From the NCBI GenBank assembly GCA_035652095.1, contig DASREM010000014.1, positions 62,001 through 126,000 on the forward strand: a stretch of DNA of 64,000 nt, read 5' to 3'. Position 1 is the first letter of the stretch. The number at the start of each line of letters is the position of its first letter. Source of the DNA: DASREM01 sp035652095. Its GTDB lineage: Bacteria > Acidobacteriota > Terriglobia > Terriglobales > Acidobacteriaceae. This document shows positions 15,734 to 24,522 of the stretch, one piece after another. The position numbers and the translations under genes were made by a program. Under the pieces are notes generated by a model that saw only the letters and a program-made list of their open reading frames with translations, did no database searches and was not told the origin of the DNA.

Positions 15734-18700
15734 TTACTTCCTTCGCAGGAACCAGAGTCCCGCGCCAGCTGCCAGTCCGGCCACCACCAGGGCTGACCAC
15801 TTCATGGATCTCCGGATCTCGTTTCTCAGCCGGTTTGCGTGGAAGGCCTCCGCAACGGCTGCCGTTTCCGACTCCAGCTCACCGTTTAAGGCCATCTGTA
15901 TGACCTCAGCCAGGTGAAACGCACGGCGATCCGTGCACTGCCCGATTTGCTCCCGGCAGCTAAACCCGTCGGCAATAATCAGGGTTTCCGGAGATGCATC
16001 GCGTACGGCCGGCAGAAGTTCCAGCTCGCCCACAGCCATTGAGACTTGGTACTTGTCTGCTTCGAACCCAAACGAACCGGCCATTCCGCAGCACCCTGGC
16101 GCCGGCGAATAGAAATCGATGCCCAACCTCCGCAAAACTGCTTCCTCAGCACTCATCTTCATCACGGACTTGTGATGACAATGTCCATGGACCAGCGCTT
16201 TACGCTCCAGGCGAGGAAACTCGAATTGAGGCATATGCTGTTGCAGGAACTCGCTGAGCAGGAAGGTCTGCTTCGCAAGCCTGTGAGCTCGCTCGTCATT
16301 AGGAAAGAGGTTCAGAACCTCGTCGCGGAAAACCGCAGCGCAACTCGGCTCCAGCACGATCAGGGGAGTCCCCGCTTCGATGTCGCCGGCCAGGGCATCG
16401 AGTATCTCTAGTAGGAGTCGCTTCGCCCGGCCGAGCATCCCAAAATCGTACAAAGGACGCCCGCAGCATAGTCCCCTCTCCGGCAGCACGACCCGGCATC
16501 CGGCCGACTCAAGCACCTCGACTGCCGCCTTTGACGTGTCCGGTAGAAAGAAATTGTTAAATGTGTCGGGCCAGAGCAGGACCGGCTTCGCACCCACGTT
16601 GCGTGGGCTGCGCCGCTGAAACCAGTCCCGGAATGTCTTCGGAGCAAATGCAGGAATCCTGCGCTGATGAGGAATCCCACCGACGAGCTTGGCAATGTCC
16701 CGCAGAAACGGAAGCTGGGTCGTCAAATTGACCAGGCCAGGAGCATTCGACGCCAGCCGGGCCCAGATATCGATACTGCCGAAGGTGTAGGCCGCCAACG
16801 GCCGCCTGCGCCCTTCATAGTAGTGCGACAGGAACTCCGCCTTGTAGGTCGCAACATCTACTCCTACCGGGCAGTCGCTCTTGCAGCCTTTGCACGACAG
16901 GCAGAGATCAAGCGACTGTTTGACGTGCTCGTCCTGCCAACCATCGCGGATGACCTCGCGTTGGGTCATCTCCCACAGCAAGTGAGCTCTCCCACGAGTC
17001 GAATGCTCTTCCTCCCTGGTGACCCGGAAACTCGGGCACATGACTCCACCTTCGTAACGTCGGCACTTCCCGACGCCAACGCAGCGCAGGGTGGCGCGAG
17101 CCAAGCTGCCGTGGTCGTCCACGTACTTGAAGTGCGTCTCCGGCTCCCACGGCTTGTAGTCGAGGCCAAGCCTCAGGTTTTCGTCGAGGCGGTACGGCTC
17201 AACCACCTTGCCGGGATTCATCTTCCACTCGGGGTCCCACAGCGCCTTAAACTCCCGGAACGCCTGCACCAGTTCCGGACCGAACATCCTGGGAAGCAAT
17301 TCCGCGCGCGATTGCCCGTCCCCATGTTCACCGGACAAGGAACCGCCATAACTGACCACCAGGTCTGCCGCCTCTTCCATGAACCTGCGGAACTGGCGGA
17401 TGCCTTCCTGGCTTTCCATGTCATAGCTCATCCGGCTATGAACGCACCCATGTCCGAAGTGGCCGTACAGCACGCCGCGGTAGCCGTAGCCGTTCATCAG
17501 CTTGCGCAGATCTCGAAGATAGCCGCCCAGTTTCTCGGGGGAGACTGCCGAGTCTTCCCATCCCTCCCAACTCAAGGGCTCGCCTGGAACGTGAGAGATC
17601 GCGCCCAGGCTCGACTCGCGGACTTCCCACACTCGTTTGACCTGGTTCTTGTCGGTGAAGAGGCGCATCTCGGGTGGACTCGGCTCGCGCCTCAGCGCAT
17701 CCATCAATGCTCGCGCCTGGGCTTCGGCCTCACCCGCGCTGTTCGCGCCGAACTCGGCAAGCAGCCATCCACCACCGGGTGGAAGCAGTGCCAACCCTTC
17801 GGAGTTGATCCCTTTTCGCCGCGTGTACTCGACAAGCAAGTCATCCACACCCTCGAGGCCGATCGGCCGGTAAGCCATGACCTCAGGCACGCGGTCGGCG
17901 CATTGGTAGATGTCCGCATAGGCAATCGCCAGCAGCACGCGCTGCTGCGGACTTTCGACCAGTCGGCACGTCGCTTCGAGGACGGTAACGCAGGTACCTT
18001 CGCTTCCCACCAGGACGCGCGCAACATTGAATCCGTTTTCTGGGAGCAAGTAATTCAGGTTGTACCCCGAGACACGGCGAGGAATATTCGGATAACGGCT
18101 TCGCACCAGCTCAGCATATTTCTCGCGAATCGTCTTCAAACCCGAGTAGATCTCTCCCCGGCGCCCACCCGCTCGAATGATCTGCTCCAATTCGGAGTCG
18201 CTGGTTTCCCCTACCCGCATCCGTTCGCCGTCATAAGTCACGATTTCCAGCGATTCGATGTTCTCGTCGGTCTTGCCCGCCATCACGGAATGCACACCGC
18301 AGGAGTTGTTCCCGATCATTCCACCCAAGGTGCAGCGGTCATGGGTCGCAGGATCGGGCCCAAAAGTGAGTTGGTGTCTTTCCGCGGCCGCGCGTAGATG
18401 GTCGAGAATGACACCCGGCTGCACCCGGGCAATACGCTGCGCAGCATTCAGTTCCAGAATGCCGGCCATGTATTTGGAGAAATCCAGAATTAGGGCAAAG
18501 TTGCAGCACTGGCCGGCCAGGGAGGTGCCGCCGCCCCGGCACAAGATCGGCGCTCCATGCTCGCGCGCAATGGCAATCGCGGCAACAACGTCATCTACGC
18601 CGCGCGGAATGACCACGCCGATCGGAACCTGGCGATAGCTGGATCCGTCCGTGGCGTAGAGAGCCCGGCTTCCCTGATCAAACCGGACTTCACCCTCGAT

Positions 18701-18787
18701 TTCCTTGAGTAACTCTGCCCTCAGGCCTGCGGCGTCGACGACGGGAGATTTTGCCGCGCGGGCGAGTTCAGCGAGGGCATCGGACAT
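15734..18787 (-). CDS. FAD- and Fe-S-containing 2-hydroxyacid dehydrogenase (GlcD-GlcF fusion, YdiJ-like)
   Basis: 1017-residue fusion. Residues about 40-270 form an FAD_binding_4 domain (PRGVDDVVAAI, CRGGGTSLAGQ, GGMIGNNSCG), then an FAD-oxidase C domain to about 530 with the GEHGDGQ motif. A ferredoxin-like domain with CVGVGKCR and CLSCKGCKSDCPVGVD follows, then two CCG domains (CCGRPLYD, GHCHH, GCCGMAGSFG). The domain order and length match YdiJ-type D-2-hydroxyglutarate or D-lactate dehydrogenases. The last 25 residues add a hydrophobic helix SALVVAGLAAGAGLWFL followed by RRK, suggesting a membrane anchor near the quinone pool. It starts 9 bases after the zinc-ribbon gene. Confidence 0.88.
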   Translation of the reverse strand: MSDALAELARAAKSPVVDAAGLRAELLKEIEGEVRFDQGSRALYATDGSSYRQVPIGVVIPRGVDDVVAAIAIAREHGAPILCRGGGTSLAGQCCNFALILDFSKYMAGILELNAAQRIARVQPGVILDHLRAAAERHQLTFGPDPATHDRCTLGGMIGNNSCGVHSVMAGKTDENIESLEIVTYDGERMRVGETSDSELEQIIRAGGRRGEIYSGLKTIREKYAELVRSRYPNIPRRVSGYNLNYLLPENGFNVARVLVGSEGTCVTVLEATCRLVESPQQRVLLAIAYADIYQCADRVPEVMAYRPIGLEGVDDLLVEYTRRKGINSEGLALLPPGGGWLLAEFGANSAGEAEAQARALMDALRREPSPPEMRLFTDKNQVKRVWEVRESSLGAISHVPGEPLSWEGWEDSAVSPEKLGGYLRDLRKLMNGYGYRGVLYGHFGHGCVHSRMSYDMESQEGIRQFRRFMEEAADLVVSYGGSLSGEHGDGQSRAELLPRMFGPELVQAFREFKALWDPEWKMNPGKVVEPYRLDENLRLGLDYKPWEPETHFKYVDDHGSLARATLRCVGVGKCRRYEGGVMCPSFRVTREEEHSTRGRAHLLWEMTQREVIRDGWQDEHVKQSLDLCLSCKGCKSDCPVGVDVATYKAEFLSHYYEGRRRPLAAYTFGSIDIWARLASNAPGLVNLTTQLPFLRDIAKLVGGIPHQRRIPAFAPKTFRDWFQRRSPRNVGAKPVLLWPDTFNNFFLPDTSKAAVEVLESAGCRVVLPERGLCCGRPLYDFGMLGRAKRLLLEILDALAGDIEAGTPLIVLEPSCAAVFRDEVLNLFPNDERAHRLAKQTFLLSEFLQQHMPQFEFPRLERKALVHGHCHHKSVMKMSAEEAVLRRLGIDFYSPAPGCCGMAGSFGFEADKYQVSMAVGELELLPAVRDASPETLIIADGFSCREQIGQCTDRRAFHLAEVIQMALNGELESETAAVAEAFHANRLRNEIRRSMKWSALVVAGLAAGAGLWFLRRK

Positions 18788-18796
18788 GGTGCGTGC

Positions 18797-19420
18797 CTAG
18801 TTCGATTCCGCACCTGCCGCGGCTTTGCCACTTACATTGGTGATATTGATCACGGTCTTGCCCTCCTCCGGGGAGATGTTCACCGTGATCAGGTCCTTGT
18901 TGCGGGTGGAGACGATAGTGTAGTGCTTGTCGTCCGATACATTCACGTTGGCATGCGGAAGCTGCGCCCGGTAAAACTCCGCTACTTTCTCCGGAGGATC
19001 GCTGGTCTCGAGATTCAGAGTCACGGTGTGCATTCCCCCGACGTGCACGTTGGCTGCGTCGCTACTCATGACCTGCGCACTGGGATACAGATCCACTCCG
19101 ATATTGCGGGCAGCCTCCTGTGGATCTTCTGAACTCTCCACCGTGCCAACCGGGGTTTCGACTTTGACGTGTTTCCCGTCCTCGGTGATCCTGGTATGCT
19201 TCGCGATTCGGTATCCAATGAAGCTCGCGGCCACGCTGCCGATGATGCCCAATCCGATCAGCACAGCCACAACGATCAGAATGATCTTGACGGCATCGTT
19301 TTTCTTGGCAGGGGCAGAGATGCCCGCAATCGGGGGCGCGCCGGTAATTGCGCTCCCGCACTTGGCGCAGAACTTTGCTCCGGGATCCAGGTTGGCTCCG
19401 CAGGAATTGCAAAAGGCCAT
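18797..19420 (-). CDS. Zinc-ribbon membrane protein
   Basis: 207-residue protein beginning with a zinc ribbon (CNSCG at 4-8, CAKCG at 18-22), an Ala/Pro linker, one membrane helix at about 46-70 (IILIVVAVLIGLGIIGSVAAS), and an extracytoplasmic C-terminal domain of unknown fold. GGAGGTGA four bases before the ATG supports this start. It follows the oxidase subunit IV gene by 72 bases on the same strand and precedes the FAD/Fe-S dehydrogenase by 9, so it could belong to either transcript. Function unknown; such proteins are common in acidobacteria. Confidence 0.78.
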   Translation of the reverse strand: MAFCNSCGANLDPGAKFCAKCGSAITGAPPIAGISAPAKKNDAVKIILIVVAVLIGLGIIGSVAASFIGYRIAKHTRITEDGKHVKVETPVGTVESSEDPQEAARNIGVDLYPSAQVMSSDAANVHVGGMHTVTLNLETSDPPEKVAEFYRAQLPHANVNVSDDKHYTIVSTRNKDLITVNISPEEGKTVINITNVSGKAAAGAESN

Positions 19421-19492
19421 GGTTCACCTCCGTCCGCTCGAATGGGCGGAGTATATCGCAAATACTGCAATCGTGTCGGTGAACAGACTCGT

Positions 19493-19789
19493 CTAGTTCG
19501 TGCCCGGAGCAAGGCGCCAGGTGTAGTCGGTCAGGCTCAGCATCAGCAGCAACAGCATCCAGAAAATCGCGGAGGCGATCACCACCTTGGTCATCTTTTC
19601 GCTCGTGTACTTCACGTGCATAAAGAAGAGCACCACTACGGTGGCCTTCACGGTGGCAATGGCGAGGGCCACAATCGTGTTTAAGGGGCCAAGGTCGATA
19701 GTCGCGATCCAGGCCGTAACCACCGTCAGGACCAGGAGAAGAATCCAGATCGCGTAGTATAGCTTGCTCGATACGGTGTGCTCAGACAT
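19493..19789 (-). CDS. Cytochrome c oxidase subunit IV (prokaryotic type)
   Basis: 98-residue protein with three membrane helices, matching the prokaryotic COX4 family: LLLVLTVVTAWIATIDLG, a conserved ATVKATVVVLFFMHVKY stretch with the K-A-x-x-V-x-x-F-F-M-H core, and a final helix ending LSLTDYTWR. It is the last gene of the respiratory operon, 3 bases after subunit III. It probably stabilises the catalytic subunits and has no redox centre. Confidence 0.88.
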   Translation of the reverse strand: MSEHTVSSKLYYAIWILLLVLTVVTAWIATIDLGPLNTIVALAIATVKATVVVLFFMHVKYTSEKMTKVVIASAIFWMLLLLMLSLTDYTWRLAPGTN

Positions 19790-19792
19790 AGG

Positions 19793-20491
19793 TCAATGCA
19801 GCGGCTTTCTATCGATTAGGTACAGCAAGGGAAACAGGTAGATCCAGACGATGTCCACGAAGTGCCAGTAGAGCCCGAAATTCTCGACCGGGGTGTAATA
19901 GCCGGGACCAAAAGCTCCCTTCCACGCCCGGTACGTGAGCCATGTGAACAGACCCACCCCGACAATCATGTGCAAGGCGTGCATGCCGGTCATGGCAAAG
20001 TACAGTGAAAAGAAAATCTGGGCGCGCTGCCCATCAATAGGAATCGGCGATTCCTTCGCCATCTTCGAGACGTCAAACGAGTAGCCGGGAACGTGGTGCT
20101 CGTCGAATTTTTCTTTCCACTCCACACCCTTGATTCCCAGAAATACCAATCCCAGCAATAGCGTGAGAACCAGCAAAGTGACCAGCAGCTTGCGCTTGCC
20201 TTGCTGCGCTGCCTGTACTGACAGTGCGACCGTCAAACTGCTGCAGATCAGCACCGCGGTGTTCACCGTACCCAGGGGCAGGTTCAGGGTAGTGCTGCTC
20301 ACCGCGAATTCGTTGAAGTACCAGTAGCGATATACCAGGTACGCGCAAAACATGCCGCTGAAGAACATGATCTCCGTAGCCAGGAACAGCCACATTCCAA
20401 AGGAAGCAGCATTCCGCTGCTGCTCCATATCGGCAAAATGGTGCTGCAGCGCCGGGTTGTGGGTCTCGATTGTGACCGGACTATCGCTCAA
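19793..20491 (-). CDS. ctaE: Cytochrome c oxidase subunit III
   Basis: 232-residue protein with about five membrane helices of the CoxC/CtaE family. The ASFGMWLFLATEIMFFSGMF segment, the FxxxKGxEW pattern in FLGIKGVEWKEKF, MTGMHALHMIVG and the closing YWHFVDIVWIYLFPLLYL are all diagnostic. The gene overlaps the end of subunit I by 11 bases, implying coupled translation. It supports proton uptake and stability of the caa3 oxidase. Confidence 0.93.
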   Translation of the reverse strand: MSDSPVTIETHNPALQHHFADMEQQRNAASFGMWLFLATEIMFFSGMFCAYLVYRYWYFNEFAVSSTTLNLPLGTVNTAVLICSSLTVALSVQAAQQGKRKLLVTLLVLTLLLGLVFLGIKGVEWKEKFDEHHVPGYSFDVSKMAKESPIPIDGQRAQIFFSLYFAMTGMHALHMIVGVGLFTWLTYRAWKGAFGPGYYTPVENFGLYWHFVDIVWIYLFPLLYLIDRKPLH

Positions 20492-22118
20492 CCGGGGCCT
20501 CCTCTGGCACTGCTATTTCACCGTAGGGGTAAGCTTCCCAGGTCACCACTGGTGTCTCATCGAAGTTGTAGGTTGGCGGCGGCGAAGCCGACATCCATTC
20601 CAGCCCCGCTGCTCCCCAGGGATTATCCGGCGCAGGCTTCCCGTAGCGCATCGACCACAGGAAGTAGATCATCGGCAACAAGTAACCGACGGCAAGAATG
20701 GTCGAACCCGCCGTCGAGAGCACGTTTAGAACCTGGAACTCGGAAGGATACTGCCAATACCGGCGCGGCATGCCGACATAACCGAGCACGAATTGCGGAA
20801 AGAACGTCAAGTTGAACCCGATAAATACGATCAAAGCCGCCAGGCGGCCCCATGCTTCGGGATACATGCGGCCGGAAATCTTTGGCCACCAGAAATGCAT
20901 TCCGCCCAGATATCCCATTACCGCTCCGCCGACCATGATGTAGTGGAAGTGGGCCACCACGAAGTAGGTGTCGGTCACGTGAACATCCAGGCCCAGGGCG
21001 GCCAAGAACAGCCCGGTTAACCCTCCCATGGTGAACAGCCCGATGAAGCCGAAGGCGTACAGCATCGGTGTATTGAACCGGATTGACCCCTTGTACATGG
21101 TCGCGGTCCAATTGAATACCTTGATCGCCGAGGGCACGGCCACCGCATAACTCAGCAACGAAAAGATCATCGCCGCATAGATCGACATACCCGCCACGAA
21201 CATGTGGTGCGCCCACACCAGGAACCCGAATACCGCAATGGCCAGGCTGCTCATGGCGATGAAGCTATAGCCGAACGGACGCTTGCGCGCGAAGCACGGG
21301 ATGATCTCGCTGATCACTCCCATGGACGGCAAGATCATGATGTAAACCGCAGGATGGGAATAAAACCAGAACAGATGCTGGAACAGAAGCGGATCGCCGC
21401 CGCGCGTGGGGTCAAAAATTCCGAGATTCAGCGCGCGTTCCAGCACTACCAGTACCAGTGTAATCGCCAGCACCGGCGTACCCAGCAACTGAATGATGCT
21501 GGTCGCGTAATGCGCCCAGATAAACAGCGGCAAGCGCGACCAGGTCAGGCCCGGCGCACGCATGCGATGAATGGTGACGACGAAATTCAGCCCCGTCAGG
21601 ATGGATGAGAATCCCGCAACAAAGATGGAAAGTCCGGCCTCAATCACCTTGGTGTTGCTGAAGGACGTGCTGAACGGCGTGTAGAAGGTCCACCCCGTAT
21701 CAACCCCGCCGGTCGCGATAGCGTGCAACATCATCACTCCGGCAATCACCAGCAGATACCAGCTCAGCAGGTTGAGCTTGGGAAAGGCAAGGTCCTTGGC
21801 CCCGATCATCATGGGCACAAGGAAGTTTCCGAGCACCGCGGGAATGGACGGGATCAGGAAGAAGAAGATCATCACCTGCCCGTGCATGGTGAACAATTTG
21901 TTGTAAGTGTCGGACTGCACCAGGTCGCCGGCCGGAGTCAGCAACTCCAACCGGATCAGAAGCGCGAAGATGCCTCCAATAAAGAAAAAGAAAGTGATGG
22001 TGATCAGGTACAGCAAGGCGATCCGCTTGTGGTCTGTTGTGAGCAGCCACGAGCGAACGCCGTACTCCTTGTTCAGGTAGTTCTCGCGCTCTCGAACCGG
22101 AATTACCGCTGTTGCCAT
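20481..22118 (-). CDS. ctaD: Cytochrome c oxidase subunit I (A2-type)
   Basis: 545-residue catalytic subunit with twelve predicted membrane helices. The heme a ligand His lies in FTMHGQVMIFFFLIP, and the CuB His and crosslinked Tyr lie in FYSHPAVYIMILPSMG. HHMFVAG carries the two further CuB His residues, and VAHFHYIMVGG the two heme ligands near the C-terminal end. In the CuB motif the Glu of A1-type HPEVY is replaced by Ala and preceded by YS, the hallmark of A2-type heme-copper oxidases. It starts 17 bases after subunit II and would reduce oxygen to water with proton pumping. Confidence 0.95.
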   Translation of the reverse strand: MATAVIPVRERENYLNKEYGVRSWLLTTDHKRIALLYLITITFFFFIGGIFALLIRLELLTPAGDLVQSDTYNKLFTMHGQVMIFFFLIPSIPAVLGNFLVPMMIGAKDLAFPKLNLLSWYLLVIAGVMMLHAIATGGVDTGWTFYTPFSTSFSNTKVIEAGLSIFVAGFSSILTGLNFVVTIHRMRAPGLTWSRLPLFIWAHYATSIIQLLGTPVLAITLVLVVLERALNLGIFDPTRGGDPLLFQHLFWFYSHPAVYIMILPSMGVISEIIPCFARKRPFGYSFIAMSSLAIAVFGFLVWAHHMFVAGMSIYAAMIFSLLSYAVAVPSAIKVFNWTATMYKGSIRFNTPMLYAFGFIGLFTMGGLTGLFLAALGLDVHVTDTYFVVAHFHYIMVGGAVMGYLGGMHFWWPKISGRMYPEAWGRLAALIVFIGFNLTFFPQFVLGYVGMPRRYWQYPSEFQVLNVLSTAGSTILAVGYLLPMIYFLWSMRYGKPAPDNPWGAAGLEWMSASPPPTYNFDETPVVTWEAYPYGEIAVPEEAPVER

Positions 22119-22135
22119 TGCGATTCCCTTATCTG

Positions 22136-23116
22136 CTACTGTGGCGAACCCGGGCTCTTCAGTTGCGGACTTCCCGCGGACCCGGCTGGAGACTGGCTGA
22201 GCGACTTGACGTACTCTACCAGCGCATTCAATTGTTCTTCGGTGACCAGTCCCTGGAAAACCGGCATGATCGGCTTAAATCCTGAGACCACCTTTGCGGC
22301 CGGCGAAAGGATCGATTCGCGGATGTAGTTGTCGTCCGCTATGACCGTTCGCCCATCTTCGAGCGTAACCGGTTTCCCATAAATTCCAGTGAGATTCGGG
22401 CCGCGCCCCTGGACATCGGTGCGATGGCAAGTTCCGCACCCCAGTTGCTGAAACAGCGCCTGGCCGGTCTGGGCCAGCGATCCTGAAGCCACGCCGCCGC
22501 TGAGCCACGCCGCATACTGTCCAGGCTCCATTACGGTCACGCTTCCGATCATTCCCGAATGCATGGTGCCGCAATACTCGGCGCAGAACAGGTGATAAGT
22601 ACCGGGCTTGGTGGCCCGGAACCACGCATAGGTATAGCGCCCCGGCACTACGTCCTGCTTGATCCGGAAGGCTGGAATATAGAAGCTGTGGATCACATCC
22701 TGCGAGGTCATGATCAGCTTGATATCGCGATTGACGGGAACATGCAGTTCGTTGATCTCGCGCTGTCCCTCGACATGCTGCAGCTTCCACATCCACTGCT
22801 TTCCCACCACGTAAATTTCTGCCGCCCCTCGCGGTGGAGTTCGCTCCTGGAAGTAAATGACCGCGCCCCAGGCAAAGATCATCAGAAACACGCCCAGGGG
22901 CACGACGCTCCAGGTGATCTCCAGTACCGTGGAGCCGTCGATCTGCTCCGCCCTCACATTGCGCTGCCGGCGGTATCTGATAGCGAACACCGTGATCATG
23001 ACGAAGATCGCAATGCTCATCAGCCCAGAGAGCACCACCAGGAATATGAAAAGCGCGTCAACATTCCCGGCGTAGCTCGAAGCCCGAACCGGCCAAAGTG
23101 GAAAATTATCGAACAT
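22136..23116 (-). CDS. ctaC: Cytochrome c oxidase subunit II with fused cytochrome c (caa3 type)
   Basis: 326-residue subunit with two N-terminal membrane helices (residues about 20-42 and 75-97) and a cupredoxin domain. CuA ligands lie in VIHSFYIPAF and FCAEYCGTMHSGM. A C-terminal cytochrome c domain has CGTCH and a possible Met ligand in PIMPVFQ. The fused heme makes this a caa3-type oxidase that can accept electrons directly from the adjacent complex III, without a soluble cytochrome c. It starts 3 bases after the SCO gene. Confidence 0.95.
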   Translation of the reverse strand: MFDNFPLWPVRASSYAGNVDALFIFLVVLSGLMSIAIFVMITVFAIRYRRQRNVRAEQIDGSTVLEITWSVVPLGVFLMIFAWGAVIYFQERTPPRGAAEIYVVGKQWMWKLQHVEGQREINELHVPVNRDIKLIMTSQDVIHSFYIPAFRIKQDVVPGRYTYAWFRATKPGTYHLFCAEYCGTMHSGMIGSVTVMEPGQYAAWLSGGVASGSLAQTGQALFQQLGCGTCHRTDVQGRGPNLTGIYGKPVTLEDGRTVIADDNYIRESILSPAAKVVSGFKPIMPVFQGLVTEEQLNALVEYVKSLSQSPAGSAGSPQLKSPGSPQ

Positions 23117-23119
23117 AAT

Positions 23120-23977
23120 TTATGTGGTTCGTTCTACTTCCCGCGCGCTCGGCCCGCTGCCTCGACGCAGCAATACAGCCATGAGCGTGCCAATCGCCAG
23201 CATCGTCGCGACCCCGGCCAGCCTCATAATCCGAAACACAGTGGCGCTGTACTTCCCCGCTTGCGGGTCATAGTGATAGCAGTACAGCAGCACTTCATCC
23301 ACTACGTTTCCAATCTTCTCGTTCGAGGCCTGCACCAACCCGAGCCGCAGGTCCTTGGGTGCAAACTCCACGCCGTAGTAGTACTGCGAAATTTTCCCCT
23401 CGGGCGTGAGAATCATGATCGCCGTCGTGTGCGCGAACTGTCCGGTTTTGGCGTCGTACTCGTACTGGAAGCCGGCGGCTTTGGTCAGCGCGTCAACCGA
23501 TTCCTTGGGCCCGGTCAGAAAGTGCCAGCCTTCCGCAGCGCCCGCGCGCCCATACCGCTTCAGGTATTCAGCTTTCTTCTTCGCGGCGTCCTCCGGAGTC
23601 TCCCGCGGATCGAAGCTGATGGTCAAAATTTCGAATTCCTTCCCCACATCGAACTTCAGCGGCTTCAATGCCGTTTCCAGCCCGCTCAGCACCTCGCTGC
23701 ACAACATCGGACAGTTGTAATAAACCAGGTTGAGGATCATCGGCTTCCTGCCGAAGTAGTCGCTCAAGTGCACGGCCCTCCCGCTTTCGTCACGAAATTC
23801 CAACCCGGGAGGAATCTGCTGGTTCAGGTTCTGCTGGATGCCCACGTTTTTCAGTCCCGGCGGACGCACGTTGGCGGGCGGAGATAGCATGCCGGTATTC
23901 ATGTTCTGGGCGGCGGCGCTCACGCAGAACATGATCAGGACCAGCGGCCATCCGAATTTTTTCCTGTTGCTGCTCAT
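23120..23977 (-). CDS. SCO1/SenC copper chaperone
   Basis: 285-residue secreted or anchored thioredoxin-fold protein. The N-terminal signal segment ends near AAAQN. The copper site is YYNCPMLCSEVL (C-x-x-x-C), and the distal His is expected in TGQFAHTTAI. A C-terminal hydrophobic helix (GVATMLAIGTLMAVLLRRG) suggests a membrane tail. It delivers copper to the CuA site of the oxidase encoded next to it. Its ATG overlaps the preceding gene by 4 bases. Confidence 0.9.
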   Translation of the reverse strand: MSSNRKKFGWPLVLIMFCVSAAAQNMNTGMLSPPANVRPPGLKNVGIQQNLNQQIPPGLEFRDESGRAVHLSDYFGRKPMILNLVYYNCPMLCSEVLSGLETALKPLKFDVGKEFEILTISFDPRETPEDAAKKKAEYLKRYGRAGAAEGWHFLTGPKESVDALTKAAGFQYEYDAKTGQFAHTTAIMILTPEGKISQYYYGVEFAPKDLRLGLVQASNEKIGNVVDEVLLYCYHYDPQAGKYSATVFRIMRLAGVATMLAIGTLMAVLLRRGSGPSAREVERTT

Positions 23978-24522
23978 TGCTGCTTCTTTCTTTGCGGCGT
24001 CTGCGGCTGCTTAGCGGGTGCCTTCTGACTTGAATCCGCTCTGGAAGCCGCCTGCTCCGCCATTTGCACCGTGGAGGCCGGCGCTGTTCCGGCTCTCGGC
24101 GTTGTCGGCAACCCCCGCTGCGCTAACAATTGCATCGCTTTTTCAATCGGAATATGTACCACTCCCGCGTTCTTATCAACCCAACCATAGCTGTGCAACT
24201 GCTGTTCTTCCGCCAGGCGGAACCCGTTTAACTCGATCCGCTCATTGGTTTCCAGCCGCGGCTGCGGAAACTGATGAATATCGGCCATGGTGATATCGCG
24301 AGTATCCGGAGCGGTTGGGACCGCCAGCGGGTTTTGCGGCGGCTGATGGGCCCGCTGGTATGAATCAAGGAACTTGTACATCCCGATTACGATGAGATAA
24401 ATCAGCACGGAGGCGATCGCGAGTCCCACCAGGAACGAGAAGATCGCTCCCGGGCTCATATCTTCCCGCTCGTACTCCGCGTCCCCATGCTCGTGCTGAC
24501 GGATTTGGCGTTCTTCACTCAT
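23974..24522 (-). CDS. Unknown single-helix protein of the ACIII-oxidase operon
   Basis: 182-residue protein not recognised as a named family. It has a charged, cytoplasmic-looking N-terminus, one membrane helix at about 28-50 (AIFSFLVGLAIASVLIYLIVIG), then an external domain with the phrase LHSYGWVDKNAGVVHIPIEKAM and a Lys/Gln/Pro-rich tail. It overlaps ActF by 8 bases and the SCO gene by 4, so it is locked into the operon. By position it could be a small accessory subunit joining complex III and oxidase, or an assembly factor working with SCO. Confidence 0.75.
   Translation of the reverse strand: MSEERQIRQHEHGDAEYEREDMSPGAIFSFLVGLAIASVLIYLIVIGMYKFLDSYQRAHQPPQNPLAVPTAPDTRDITMADIHQFPQPRLETNERIELNGFRLAEEQQLHSYGWVDKNAGVVHIPIEKAMQLLAQRGLPTTPRAGTAPASTVQMAEQAASRADSSQKAPAKQPQTPQRKKQQ

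Noticed and set aside
16667..18397. A 576-codon plus-strand ORF opposite the FAD/Fe-S dehydrogenase
   Set aside because: Lies wholly antisense to a gene with clear catalytic motifs; the translation is rich in His, Arg and Gln with no recognisable domain, as expected of a GC-rich shadow frame.
22559..23887. A 442-codon plus-strand ORF opposite oxidase subunit II and SCO
   Set aside because: Antisense to two conserved genes, with no family features; shadow frame.
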